Assembly (NCBI RefSeq): GCF_000733295.1 | Contig: NZ_JPMI01000006.1 | Location: 1 to 64,000, forward strand | Direction of reading: 5' to 3' | DNA length: 64,000 nt | Source: Archangium violaceum Cb vi76 | GTDB taxonomy: Bacteria > Myxococcota > Myxococcia > Myxococcales > Myxococcaceae | Shown here: piece after piece, positions 39,701 to 47,614 of the stretch | How positions within the stretch are numbered: position 1 is the first letter of the stretch | How the letters are laid out: each line of letters begins with the position of its first letter | The notes under the pieces: generated by a model | The model's input: the letters and a program-made list of their open reading frames with translations, nothing else | The model's database searches: none | What the model was told of the DNA's origin: nothing | Translations under genes and position numbers: made by a program

Positions 39701-41290
39701 TCACAGCTCACGGCGGACGACGGTGTCCTGCTTCCAGTGGTGCTCGTCCGTGTTGGGGTAGTCCAGCGTGAAGTGCAGGCCGCGGCTCTCCTTGCGCCGG
39801 CTGGCGCAGTCGACGATCAGGCTGGCCACCTCGCAGATGTTGCGCAGCTCGATCACATCGCGCGTCACCTTGAAGCGCCAGTAGTAGTCGCGGATCTCCT
39901 CGCGCAGCAGCTCCAGCCGGCGGCGTGCCCGCATCAGCCGCTTGTCCGTGCGGACGATGCCCACGTAGTTCCACATGAGGCGGCGGATCTCATCCCAGTT
40001 GTGGGTGACCACGACGCTCTCGTCCGAGGCCACCGCGCTGCCCTCGTCCCACTCGGGAGGATCCTCCTTGAGCGGGGAGAGGGCGCGGAGCTCCTCGGCG
40101 CAGATGGCGGCGGCGCGGTGGCCGAAGACGAGCCCCTCCAGCAGCGAGTTGGAGGCGAGCCGGTTGGCGCCGTGCAGGCCGGTGTGGGCCACCTCGCCGA
40201 TGGCGTAGAGGCCCGGCACGTTGGTGCGGCCGTACAGGTCCGTCACCACGCCGCCGCACATGTAGTGGGCCGCGGGCACCACGGGGATGGGCTGCACGGC
40301 CATGTCGATGTTGAAGGCCTTGCACGTGGTGTAGATGTTGGGGAAGCGCTCCATGATGAAGGCGCGCCCCAGGTGCGTCATGTCCAGGAAGACGCTGTCG
40401 TCACCGGTGCGCTTGAGCTCCGCGTCGATGGCTCGCGCCACCACGTCGCGCGGGGCCAGCTCGCCCATCCGGTGGTAGCGGTCCATGAACTGCTGACCGT
40501 TGCGCAGCCGCAGCTTGCCGCCCTCGCCGCGCAGCGCCTCGCTGATGAGGAAGCTCTTGGCCTCCGGGTGGTACAGGCAGGTGGGGTGGAACTGGTAGAA
40601 CTCCATGTTGGCCACCTCGGCCCCCGCCCGGTACGCCATGGCCACGCCGTCACCCGTGGCCACGTCCGGGTTGGAGGTGTAGAGGTACACCTTGCCCGCC
40701 CCTCCCGTGGCCAGCACCGTCACCTTTCCCAGGAAACGCTCGATGTGGCCCTCGGCCGTGAGCGCGTACACCCCCAGGCACCGGCCCGGAGTGCCCGGGC
40801 CCGCCTTTCGATCCAGGATCAGATCGATGGCCGAGGTGTTCTGGAAGAAGGTGATGTTGGGCTGCTCGTCACAGGCGTCCATCAGCGCCCGCTGCACCTC
40901 GCGCCCGGTGATGTCGCCCGAGTGGATGATGCGGCGCTGGGAGTGCCCGCCCTCGCGCGTCAGGTCGAACTCGCCCGTGGCCCGCCGGTTGAAATCCGCC
41001 CCCAGCTGCACCAACTCCCGGATGCGCTCGGGGCCCTCGCGCACCGTCACCTCCACCGCGTCCAGGTGGTTGATGCCGGCACCGGCCTCCAGGGTGTCCT
41101 TGATGTGCGCCTCGAAGGAGTCCGTGGGCGACAGCACGCTGGCGATGCCTCCCTGGGCATAGGCCGTGTTGCCCTCGTGCCTGTCCCTCTTGGTGAGGAC
41201 CGCGACGGTGCCGTGCCGGGCCGCCTGGAGGGCCAGCGAGAGACCGGCCACACCACCGCCCAAAACCAGGAAGTCGAACCGATGGGGCAT
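39701..41290 (-). CDS. nadB: L-aspartate oxidase
   Basis: A 529-residue flavoprotein converting L-aspartate to iminoaspartate in NAD synthesis. FAD-binding GGGVAGLSLA near residue 12, GNTAYAQGGIA, GDITGREVQRAL and the SCGGVVTDLYGRTNVPGLYAIGE-like segment (seen as GGVVTDLYGR and IGEVAHTGLHGANRL) are diagnostic. Full family length. The ATG at 41290 lies 87 bases from the divergent transglycosylase gene. nadA and nadC are not in this window. Confidence 0.95.
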   Translation of the reverse strand: MPHRFDFLVLGGGVAGLSLALQAARHGTVAVLTKRDRHEGNTAYAQGGIASVLSPTDSFEAHIKDTLEAGAGINHLDAVEVTVREGPERIRELVQLGADFNRRATGEFDLTREGGHSQRRIIHSGDITGREVQRALMDACDEQPNITFFQNTSAIDLILDRKAGPGTPGRCLGVYALTAEGHIERFLGKVTVLATGGAGKVYLYTSNPDVATGDGVAMAYRAGAEVANMEFYQFHPTCLYHPEAKSFLISEALRGEGGKLRLRNGQQFMDRYHRMGELAPRDVVARAIDAELKRTGDDSVFLDMTHLGRAFIMERFPNIYTTCKAFNIDMAVQPIPVVPAAHYMCGGVVTDLYGRTNVPGLYAIGEVAHTGLHGANRLASNSLLEGLVFGHRAAAICAEELRALSPLKEDPPEWDEGSAVASDESVVVTHNWDEIRRLMWNYVGIVRTDKRLMRARRRLELLREEIRDYYWRFKVTRDVIELRNICEVASLIVDCASRRKESRGLHFTLDYPNTDEHHWKQDTVVRREL

Positions 41291-41336
41291 GTGTCAGCCC
41301 CTTAATGGCTGTAAGTGCCGGAAACAAGGCGATTTC

Positions 41337-41365
41337 TTGAGGACTTTTGGCGGGGGATCTAAGGT
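41337..41365 (+). promoter_or_regulatory. Possible promoter of the transglycosylase gene
   Basis: TTGAGG at 41337-41342 and TAAGGT at 41360-41365, 17 bases apart, in the short divergent gap between nadB and the transglycosylase gene. The leader would be only about 6 bases. The -10 is a moderate match. Confidence 0.3.
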
Positions 41366-41377
41366 TGGGGGGCCGAT

Positions 41378-42064
41378 ATGCGAGCCATTTCCTTCCTGCT
41401 GCTGCCCGCGTTGTTGCTTGCCCCCCTGGGAGCCCAGGCGGAGGGCATCTACCGGTACGTGGAGAAGGACGGGACCATCGTCTACACGAACGTCCCGCCC
41501 GGCGGCGCCAAGAAGGCGAGCAAGCTCAAGGGCACCTTCAGCGAGGCGCCCGCGCCCACCGCTCCCGTGAGGGGCCGGTCGCGCACGCCGGCGGAGCTCG
41601 AGCCGCACATCGTCAAGGCCGCCGAGCGCTACCGCATCCCCACCGCGCTGGTGCGGGCCATCATGCACACGGAGAGCAACTTCAACTCCAACGCGCTGTC
41701 CCCCAAGGGCGCCAGCGGGCTGATGCAGCTCATGCCGGCGACGGCCTCGGAGATGTACGTGAAGGACATCTTCGACACCCGGGACAACATCGAGGGTGGG
41801 GTGCGCTACCTGCGCGTGCTGGCCAACCTCTTCAACGGGGACATGGTGAAGATGGTGGCCGCGTACAACGCGGGCCCGGAGGCCGTGCGCAAGTATGGGG
41901 GCCAGGTACCGCCGTACGCGGAGACGCAGGCGTACGTTCGCAAGGTGCTCCAGCTCTACTACCATTATAAAGAGCGCGAACGGCTCACGAAGGACGAGCC
42001 CCGCGGGACGGATTCCGATGGCGACGACGCGCGTGACGGGGCGGGGGCAGAAGAGCCCCGTTGA
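41378..42064 (+). CDS. Lytic transglycosylase (SLT) with DUF4124 domain
   Basis: A 228-residue exported protein: signal peptide (MRAISFLLLPALLLAPLGAQA), a DUF4124 segment (GIYRYVEKDGTIVYTNVP) and an SLT domain with catalytic Glu in HTESNFNSNALSPKGASG, LMQLMPATA and AAYNAGPEAV. It cleaves peptidoglycan glycan strands with formation of 1,6-anhydro products. The divergence from nadB suggests a separate promoter. Its 3' end overlaps the TPR-AIM24 gene by 47 bases. Confidence 0.92.
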   Translation: MRAISFLLLPALLLAPLGAQAEGIYRYVEKDGTIVYTNVPPGGAKKASKLKGTFSEAPAPTAPVRGRSRTPAELEPHIVKAAERYRIPTALVRAIMHTESNFNSNALSPKGASGLMQLMPATASEMYVKDIFDTRDNIEGGVRYLRVLANLFNGDMVKMVAAYNAGPEAVRKYGGQVPPYAETQAYVRKVLQLYYHYKERERLTKDEPRGTDSDGDDARDGAGAEEPR

Positions 42065-43523
42065 CGAGGAGTTCCTCAAGCAGCTCTATCAGGGGGGGGA
42101 GTTGCTGGCTCAGGGCCGCGTGCCCGAGGCGCGTCAACTGCTCGAGCGGGCCCACCAGCTCCAACCCAGGAACGAGAAGGGCCGCAACCTGCTCGGGCTG
42201 GCCTACTTCAAGCTGGGCCTCTTCGATCGGGCGGCGGAGATCTACGAAGCACTGGTGCGCGACAACCCGGTGGACGCCACGCTGCGCGTCAACCTGGGCC
42301 TCGTGTACCTGAAGACGAACGCCCTGCAGCGCGCGATGCGTGAGTTCGAGGCCGCGACGGACCTGCAGCCCGATCACCAGAAGGCGCACAACTACCTGGG
42401 GCTGGCCCTGGCGCAGGCCGGGGAGTACGGCCGCGCCCGCGAGCACTTCGTCAAGGCGGGCAGCGAGGCGATGGCGGAGAAGATGGCCAAGGCCATCGCG
42501 GGGGAGAGGGTCCTCCGGCCCTCCAGGTCCATGCCCGTCGTTCCCCGGGCTCCCACGCCCCCCCCGCGTCCGCTGGCTCCCGTGGAAGGGGAGTGGGGCA
42601 CGCAGTTCGGCCTGGACGAGACGCCTTCCGCCGCGCCGAAGCCCGCGCCGGCGGAGGATCCGGACGACCTGCGGTTCGCCGAGGACGAGGGGCCCGGTGC
42701 CCTCACCGAGAGCTCGCCAGGCGCGGCCGGCGCTCAGGCGCGGACCCGGGCGGACTCCGTCGAGGCGGAGTCGGAAGCGGGCTTCGCGGAGACATCCCAG
42801 GCGGTGACGCCGAGCGAGCCGCTGCCGCAGTCATTGGATGAGGCCGTTCCCGAGCTGCCGTCGCGGGTCGGTGCCTTCCGGCCGGGAGCGGACGTGCCCA
42901 TGCTGGCGGAGCTGGTGCCCGCGCTGGCGCTGGCGAGCCAGGCTCAGCCCTTCCGGGTGGGCAATGGCGGCTTCTCCGCGCGCGTGGAGGGCGAGCTGCT
43001 CACGCGGTTGGAGGGGCTGGTGGCCTATACCGGGCAGATCCAGTTCCACCCGGAGGTGAAGCGCTTCCGGGGCCGGCCCACGGATGAGCCCTTCGGCGAC
43101 GGCCCGGGCCGCTTCGTGCGCGCCAGTGGCCAGGGGATGCTCTTCCTCGAGCCGCCCGCGTCACGCTCCTTCCTGGCGGTGGACCTGGGGGACGTGAGCG
43201 CCTACGTGCGCGAGGAGTGCCTCTTCGCCTTCGAGGAGGCGGTGGCCTTCGAGAATGGCAGGGTGCCCTCGGAGATGGCGTCGGACCTGAACCTGGTGCA
43301 CCTGCGAGGGCAGGGCAGGGTGGTGCTGAGCCTGGGCGGGACGTTGCGCTCGGTGTTCGTGGCGCAGGAGACGCCGGTGACGGTCCCCCTGTCCCACCTG
43401 GTGGGCTGGCAGGGCAAGGTGTCGCCCCGAGTGGTGTCGCTGCTGGGAGCGGAGGACGCTCCCCGTGTCGCCGTGGAACTGAGCGGTGAAGGATTTGCCC
43501 TCATCGCCCTGCCAGTCCGGTAG
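42018..43523 (+). CDS. TPR protein with C-terminal AIM24-type domain
   Basis: A 501-residue protein. Residues 20-160 are TPR repeats (GRNLLGLAYFKLGLFDRAAE, TLRVNLGLVYLKTNALQRA, AHNYLGLALAQAGEYGRA), a charged linker rich in Pro/Glu follows, and about 290-501 match the AIM24/DUF124 beta-fold (PFRVGNGGFSARVEGELLTRL, GLVAYTGQIQFHPEV). AIM24-type proteins are mostly uncharacterised in bacteria. No signal peptide. The start at ATG 42018 overlaps the transglycosylase reading frame; another in-frame upstream start is not supported. Confidence 0.8.
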   Translation: MATTRVTGRGQKSPVDEEFLKQLYQGGELLAQGRVPEARQLLERAHQLQPRNEKGRNLLGLAYFKLGLFDRAAEIYEALVRDNPVDATLRVNLGLVYLKTNALQRAMREFEAATDLQPDHQKAHNYLGLALAQAGEYGRAREHFVKAGSEAMAEKMAKAIAGERVLRPSRSMPVVPRAPTPPPRPLAPVEGEWGTQFGLDETPSAAPKPAPAEDPDDLRFAEDEGPGALTESSPGAAGAQARTRADSVEAESEAGFAETSQAVTPSEPLPQSLDEAVPELPSRVGAFRPGADVPMLAELVPALALASQAQPFRVGNGGFSARVEGELLTRLEGLVAYTGQIQFHPEVKRFRGRPTDEPFGDGPGRFVRASGQGMLFLEPPASRSFLAVDLGDVSAYVREECLFAFEEAVAFENGRVPSEMASDLNLVHLRGQGRVVLSLGGTLRSVFVAQETPVTVPLSHLVGWQGKVSPRVVSLLGAEDAPRVAVELSGEGFALIALPVR

Positions 43524-43534
43524 AAGGCCCCGCC

Positions 43535-44224
43535 ATGGATCGAGCTGAGCGTGCGTTGCGGAGGAAGCAGAAGAAAGAGGAGCGGGCGCGGCGTCGGGCG
43601 GCGCGCCAGCCGAGCGTGCTCGTCCAGGAGTTCTGGAACCTCCCCAACATCCTGACGTTGGGCCGCATCTTCCTCATCCCCGTCTTCGTCTGGCTCACCT
43701 ACGACGCGGATCCGCTCTCCTCGCTGCTGGCGGCCGCGGTGTTCGCCGTGGCCTCCATCACCGACGTGGTGGACGGCTACCTGGCGCGCCGCTGGAACCT
43801 CATCACCGTGGTGGGCAAGTTCATGGATCCGCTGGCCGACAAGCTCATCGCCATGGCCGCCCTGGTGATGATGGTGCGGCTGGGGCGCATCTCCGCCTGG
43901 GTCGTCATCGTGCTGCTGGCGCGCGAGTTCATCGTCAGCGGCCTGCGCACCATCGCGGCGAGCGAGGGCATGGTCATCGCCGCCGGACAGGAGGGCAAGT
44001 GGAAGACCTCCCTCCAGCTGGTGGGCATCATCTCACTGTGCGTGCACTACGAGCACGTCATCGACGTGGGCTTCTACGGGGCGCCCGTGGACTTCAACAA
44101 GGTGGGCCAGTTGTTGGTCTACTTGTCGGGGGCGTTCTCGGTGTGGAGCGCCGTCGTGTACTTCCGCGCCTTCCTCTCCATGCTGGCCAGACGGGGGAGC
44201 GGAACCGACGCACAGAACGCTTGA
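43535..44224 (+). CDS. pgsA: CDP-diacylglycerol-glycerol-3-phosphate 3-phosphatidyltransferase
   Basis: A 229-residue membrane enzyme making phosphatidylglycerophosphate, the precursor of phosphatidylglycerol. The CDP-alcohol phosphotransferase motif is intact (DVVDGYLARRWNLITVVGKF then MDPLADK), with about five hydrophobic helices. The first 35 residues are strongly basic (RKQKKEERARRRAARQ). ATG 43535 lies 11 bases after the TPR gene. The stop codon overlaps the -35 of the tRNA promoter. Confidence 0.93.
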   Translation: MDRAERALRRKQKKEERARRRAARQPSVLVQEFWNLPNILTLGRIFLIPVFVWLTYDADPLSSLLAAAVFAVASITDVVDGYLARRWNLITVVGKFMDPLADKLIAMAALVMMVRLGRISAWVVIVLLAREFIVSGLRTIAASEGMVIAAGQEGKWKTSLQLVGIISLCVHYEHVIDVGFYGAPVDFNKVGQLLVYLSGAFSVWSAVVYFRAFLSMLARRGSGTDAQNA

Positions 44225-44249
44225 CGCACCTGGGAGCGGATTGTATATC
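44221..44249 (+). promoter_or_regulatory. Promoter of the tRNA-Gly pair
   Basis: TTGACG (44221-44226), 17-base spacer, TATATC (44244-44249); overlaps the pgsA stop codon. Start of transcription expected about 50 bases before the first tRNA. This is one of the best sigma-70 type matches in the window. Confidence 0.65.
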
Positions 44250-44306
44250 CCCCCTCGCTTTCGACGTCGCCGCGAGGCAACGCCGGGAGCAATCAGGACG
44301 AGTGAC

Positions 44307-44381
44307 GCGGGAATAGCTCAGCGGTAGAGCATCGCCTTGCCAAGGCGAGGGTCGAGGGTTCAAATCCCTTTTCCCGCTCCA
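44307..44381 (+). tRNA. tRNA-Gly (anticodon GCC), first copy
   Basis: A 75-base cloverleaf: acceptor arms GCGGGAA / TTCCCGC, D arm GCTC...GAGC, anticodon stem TCGCC/GGCGA with loop TTGCCAA (anticodon GCC), T arm with GGTTCAAATCC, and an encoded CCA end (44379-44381). Identical to the second copy. Confidence 0.97.
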
Positions 44382-44395
44382 CACACTCCTCTGAT

Positions 44396-44470
44396 GCGGG
44401 AATAGCTCAGCGGTAGAGCATCGCCTTGCCAAGGCGAGGGTCGAGGGTTCAAATCCCTTTTCCCGCTCCA
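44396..44470 (+). tRNA. tRNA-Gly (anticodon GCC), second copy
   Basis: Identical 75-base copy of the first tRNA-Gly, 14 bases downstream, also with encoded CCA. Both are presumably cut from one transcript that ends at the following terminator. Confidence 0.97.
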
Positions 44471-44471
44471 G

Positions 44472-44510
44472 AAAAAAGCTCCCTGGGAAGCCAGGGAGCT
44501 TTTTTGTTTT
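44472..44510 (+). terminator. Rho-independent terminator after the tRNA-Gly pair
   Basis: Perfect hairpin AAAAAGCTCCCTGG-gaag-CCAGGGAGCTTTTT followed by further T's. The A-tract on the left makes it bidirectional in principle. It separates the tRNA unit from the polysaccharide cluster. Confidence 0.92.
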
Positions 44511-44641
44511 CCGGGATGGGACGGGCCTGGTCTACATCCCCTTCATCGGCTGAAGGTGTCAGCGCAGGAGGAGATGGACGAGCGCCCGTGTGTCCGCCTG
44601 CCTCGCTTCCTCATTCTGGCCTGCTATATGAAGGCCGCCCC

Positions 44642-45424
44642 ATGATTCGCCATTTTCGTGAGCTGTACCAATACCGGGGGTTGCTCATCAGCCTCGTTCA
44701 GCGCGAGCTGAAGGCCCGCTACCGCGGTTCTATCCTCGGGTTCTTCTGGACGTTCCTGAACCCGACCCTTCACATGCTGGTGTACGCGCTGCTCTTCACC
44801 GTGGTGATGCGGCAGAACATCCCGAACTACGCCTTCTTCATGTTCGTGGGCCTGCTGCCGTGGATCTGGTTCTCCAGTTCCGTGGGCGCTGGGGCGAGCA
44901 CTATCAGTGATCGGCGGGATTTGATGACCAAGGTGCGCTTCCCGGCGCAGGTGCTGCCCACCACGGTGGTGGCCACCAACCTGGTCAACTACGTCCTGTC
45001 GCTGCCGCTCATGCTGGTGTTGGGGGCGTTCTATGGCGTGTGGCCCACCTGGCACATCGTGGCCTTCCCACTGGTGGTCGCCATCCAGCTCGTCTTCACC
45101 CTGGGGCTCGTCTACATCGTCTCCGCCGTCAACGTGACGTTCCGCGACCTGCAGCACATCGTGCAGAACCTGCTCACGCTCGGGTTCTTCGCCACGCCGG
45201 TGCTCTATCAGGCCAGCACCATCGCCAACGCGGAGGCTCGGACCCTGCTCACCCTGGCCAACCCCCTGGCCATCCTCATCACCTCGTACCAGGCCATCTT
45301 CTACGAGCACCGGTTGCCGGATGGGCTGCCGCTGCTGTCGTTGGCGGTGGCTTCGGTGGGGCTGCTCTGGACCGCCTCGTGGATCTTCGAGTCGCGGCGT
45401 GAGGATTTCGCGGAGTCCATCTAG
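44642..45424 (+). CDS. wzm: O-antigen/polysaccharide ABC exporter, permease
   Basis: A 260-residue ABC-2 type permease with about six membrane helices and the RELKARYRGSILGFFWTFLNP start typical of Wzm/KpsM-type exporters. With Wzt it carries undecaprenyl-linked polysaccharide across the inner membrane. The ATG at 44642 is taken; an in-frame upstream extension would run through the terminator and tRNA. First gene of the polysaccharide locus, whose O-antigen genes wzm-wzt are known in Myxococcus. Confidence 0.93.
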   Translation: MIRHFRELYQYRGLLISLVQRELKARYRGSILGFFWTFLNPTLHMLVYALLFTVVMRQNIPNYAFFMFVGLLPWIWFSSSVGAGASTISDRRDLMTKVRFPAQVLPTTVVATNLVNYVLSLPLMLVLGAFYGVWPTWHIVAFPLVVAIQLVFTLGLVYIVSAVNVTFRDLQHIVQNLLTLGFFATPVLYQASTIANAEARTLLTLANPLAILITSYQAIFYEHRLPDGLPLLSLAVASVGLLWTASWIFESRREDFAESI

Positions 45425-45432
45425 TCCCCCCC

Positions 45433-46761
45433 ATGCAAGAATCCATGGACGCCATCGTCATCCGTGATGTCGTGAAGCGCTTCCGGAAGCGGACCATCCG
45501 GGGCGAGTACACGACGTTCAAGTCCGAGCTGTTGCGTTGGCTGCGCGGTCAGCGCCAGCCCGAAGAGGCCCGCCTCATCACCGCGCTGCGCGGCATCAAC
45601 CTCACCATCCCCAGGGGCAAGACCATGGGGATCCTCGGGCGCAACGGCTCGGGGAAGAGCACGCTGCTCAAGCTCATCACCGGCATCTACGCGCCCACTT
45701 CCGGCACCATGGAGATCAACGGCCGCATCTCCGCGCTGCTGGATCTGGGAGCGGGCTTTCATCCGGACTTCTCCGGGCGGGAGAACATCCTCATCAACGG
45801 CATCATCCTGGGCATGAGCCGCGCCGAGGTGCGCGAGCGCATGGATGCCATCATCGCCTTCAGCGAACTGGGCGACTTCATCGACGAGCCGGTGCGTACC
45901 TACTCCAGCGGCATGTACATGCGGCTGGCCTTCGCAGTGGCCACTCACGTGGACCCGGACATCCTCATCATCGACGAGATCCTCGCCGTGGGCGACGAGC
46001 ACTTCAGCAAGAAGAGCCTCGCGAAGATGACGGAGTTCAAGAAGCAGGGAAAGACGATCGTCCTGGTGACGCACGACCTGCAAACGGTGTCCAACTGGTG
46101 CGACAGCGCGGCGTGGCTGGATGGCGGGCGCATCCGCGAGGTGGGAGAGCCGGCCAAGGTCATTCGCCACTACCAGCAGGCGCTGCGGCTGGCCGAGGCC
46201 CAGGGCACGCCACTCACGGCCCCCGCCCTCAGTCCCGGCGGCGGGGCACTCCCGGCGCTCCAGGGCTCCGAGACCTCCATCGCCACGGTGTCCGGCACCC
46301 AGGAGGCCAATGCCCCGCTCCCGGTGGAGCTCGTGTCGGTGGACCTCGTGGCCCCCACGGGGGAGACGGGTGTCGTGGTGGATACCGAGCAGGGCCTGGA
46401 AGTGCGCGTGGGTTTCACCACCCGACGGCCGCTGTCGGATGCGGGCTTCGCGGTGGACATCCGGCGCGAGGATGGCACGCAGGTGTACGCGACGAACACC
46501 TTCCTCGAGTCGGTTCCGCTGCCGGAGCCACTGCCGGAGCACGGCACGGTGCGCTTCGTCATCGAGCGCGTGGGCCTGTCCCCGGGCCGCTATACCCTGG
46601 ACGTGTCGGCCCGCTCCTCGCAGGGCACCGCGTACTCCAACGGCCTCCAGCCGAGCACCTTCGAGGTGCGCTCACCCATTGGAGGCGAGGGTCTGGTTCG
46701 TCCGCCCCACCGGTGGATCATCGAGCCGGGAGCGGTACCCCAGCGCAGCGCGGCCTCGTGA
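45433..46761 (+). CDS. wzt: O-antigen ABC exporter ATPase with carbohydrate-binding C-terminus
   Basis: A 442-residue ATPase: Walker A GRNGSGKST, signature SSGMYMRLAFA, Walker B ILIIDEILAVGD. The extra C-terminal domain (about 290-415, with VVDTEQGLEVRVGFTTRRPLSD) matches the Wzt carbohydrate-recognition domain that binds the capped O-antigen before export. So chain length may be set by a terminal modification made by one of the downstream enzymes (known for such systems; not shown here). The gap to wzm is 8 bases. Confidence 0.93.
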   Translation: MQESMDAIVIRDVVKRFRKRTIRGEYTTFKSELLRWLRGQRQPEEARLITALRGINLTIPRGKTMGILGRNGSGKSTLLKLITGIYAPTSGTMEINGRISALLDLGAGFHPDFSGRENILINGIILGMSRAEVRERMDAIIAFSELGDFIDEPVRTYSSGMYMRLAFAVATHVDPDILIIDEILAVGDEHFSKKSLAKMTEFKKQGKTIVLVTHDLQTVSNWCDSAAWLDGGRIREVGEPAKVIRHYQQALRLAEAQGTPLTAPALSPGGGALPALQGSETSIATVSGTQEANAPLPVELVSVDLVAPTGETGVVVDTEQGLEVRVGFTTRRPLSDAGFAVDIRREDGTQVYATNTFLESVPLPEPLPEHGTVRFVIERVGLSPGRYTLDVSARSSQGTAYSNGLQPSTFEVRSPIGGEGLVRPPHRWIIEPGAVPQRSAAS

Positions 46762-46780
46762 GATGGGGCAGGAGGTGCGG

Positions 46781-47614
46781 GTGAATCGCCAGGCCAGGGA
46801 CGTCCGCTTGGGGGTCGTGCTGTACCGCAACTCCCGCCGTGAGCTGGGCCGGTTGGTGGCCTCGCTCGGGCTCAACCGGCGCTCGCCGGGCGTGGCTCCG
46901 TTCGAGGTGATGTGGCTCGACAACTCGCCGGACGAGTCGCTGCGCGCGGTGCTGGCGGAATTGGAGCCCGGGGCCGACTACCGGCCCTCTGGTGGCAACC
47001 TGGGCTTCGGCCTAGCTCACAACCAGTTGATGGCGCGGGCCTTCTCCGAGCCCGGAGTGGCCCACTACGTGTGCGTCAACCCCGACGCGGTGCTGCACCC
47101 GGACTGCATCCGCGAGCTGGCGGTCGAGGCCGAGCGCCACGCGCGTACGGGCCTGGTGGAGGCCCGCATGTTCCCGGACGAGCACCCCAAGTCCTACCAC
47201 CCCGTCACGCACGAGACGCCGTGGTGCTCGGGCTGTGTGCTGCTCATCACCCGCGAGTTGTACGAGGCCGAGGGCGGCTTCGATGAGCGCTTCTTCATGT
47301 ACTGCGAGGACGTGGACCTCTCCTGGCGCGCCCGGGCGGCGGGGTTCTCCACGCACGTGGCGCCCGCGGCGCTCGCCCACCACTACACGGTGACGCGCGA
47401 GGTGAGCAGCCGGCGCGAGCAGAGCGTGCGCCGCAGCGGTGCGCTGCTCGGTGCGAAGTATGGCAATGCCGCCTTCGCCAACTCCTGCCTGATGAAGTAC
47501 GAGGAGCTGGGTGGGCCGCCGTTCTCCGCGCCCGCCCTGGAGCGTCCCGCCCGCGCGCTCGCCCGGGTGGCGGATTTCTCCCACGGCTTCGACTTCGCGA
47601 GGGGACGCTGGTGA
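46781..47614 (+). CDS. GT2-family glycosyltransferase (rhamnosyltransferase-like)
   Basis: A 277-residue GT-A enzyme: start VNRQARDVRLGVVLYRNS, WLDNSPDES, SGGNLGFGLAHNQL, NPDAVL (DxD-like), and the CEDVDLSWRARAAGF motif of rhamnosyl-type transferases. It probably adds a sugar to the O-antigen on the cytoplasmic face. GTG 46781 with GGAGGT five bases upstream is preferred to ATG 46763. The stop overlaps the next gene (GTGA). Confidence 0.87.
   Translation: MNRQARDVRLGVVLYRNSRRELGRLVASLGLNRRSPGVAPFEVMWLDNSPDESLRAVLAELEPGADYRPSGGNLGFGLAHNQLMARAFSEPGVAHYVCVNPDAVLHPDCIRELAVEAERHARTGLVEARMFPDEHPKSYHPVTHETPWCSGCVLLITRELYEAEGGFDERFFMYCEDVDLSWRARAAGFSTHVAPAALAHHYTVTREVSSRREQSVRRSGALLGAKYGNAAFANSCLMKYEELGGPPFSAPALERPARALARVADFSHGFDFARGRW

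Noticed and set aside
39737-41305. A 522-codon open frame on the plus strand opposite nadB
   Set aside because: L-aspartate oxidase on the minus strand accounts for the region; the other frame shows no domain.
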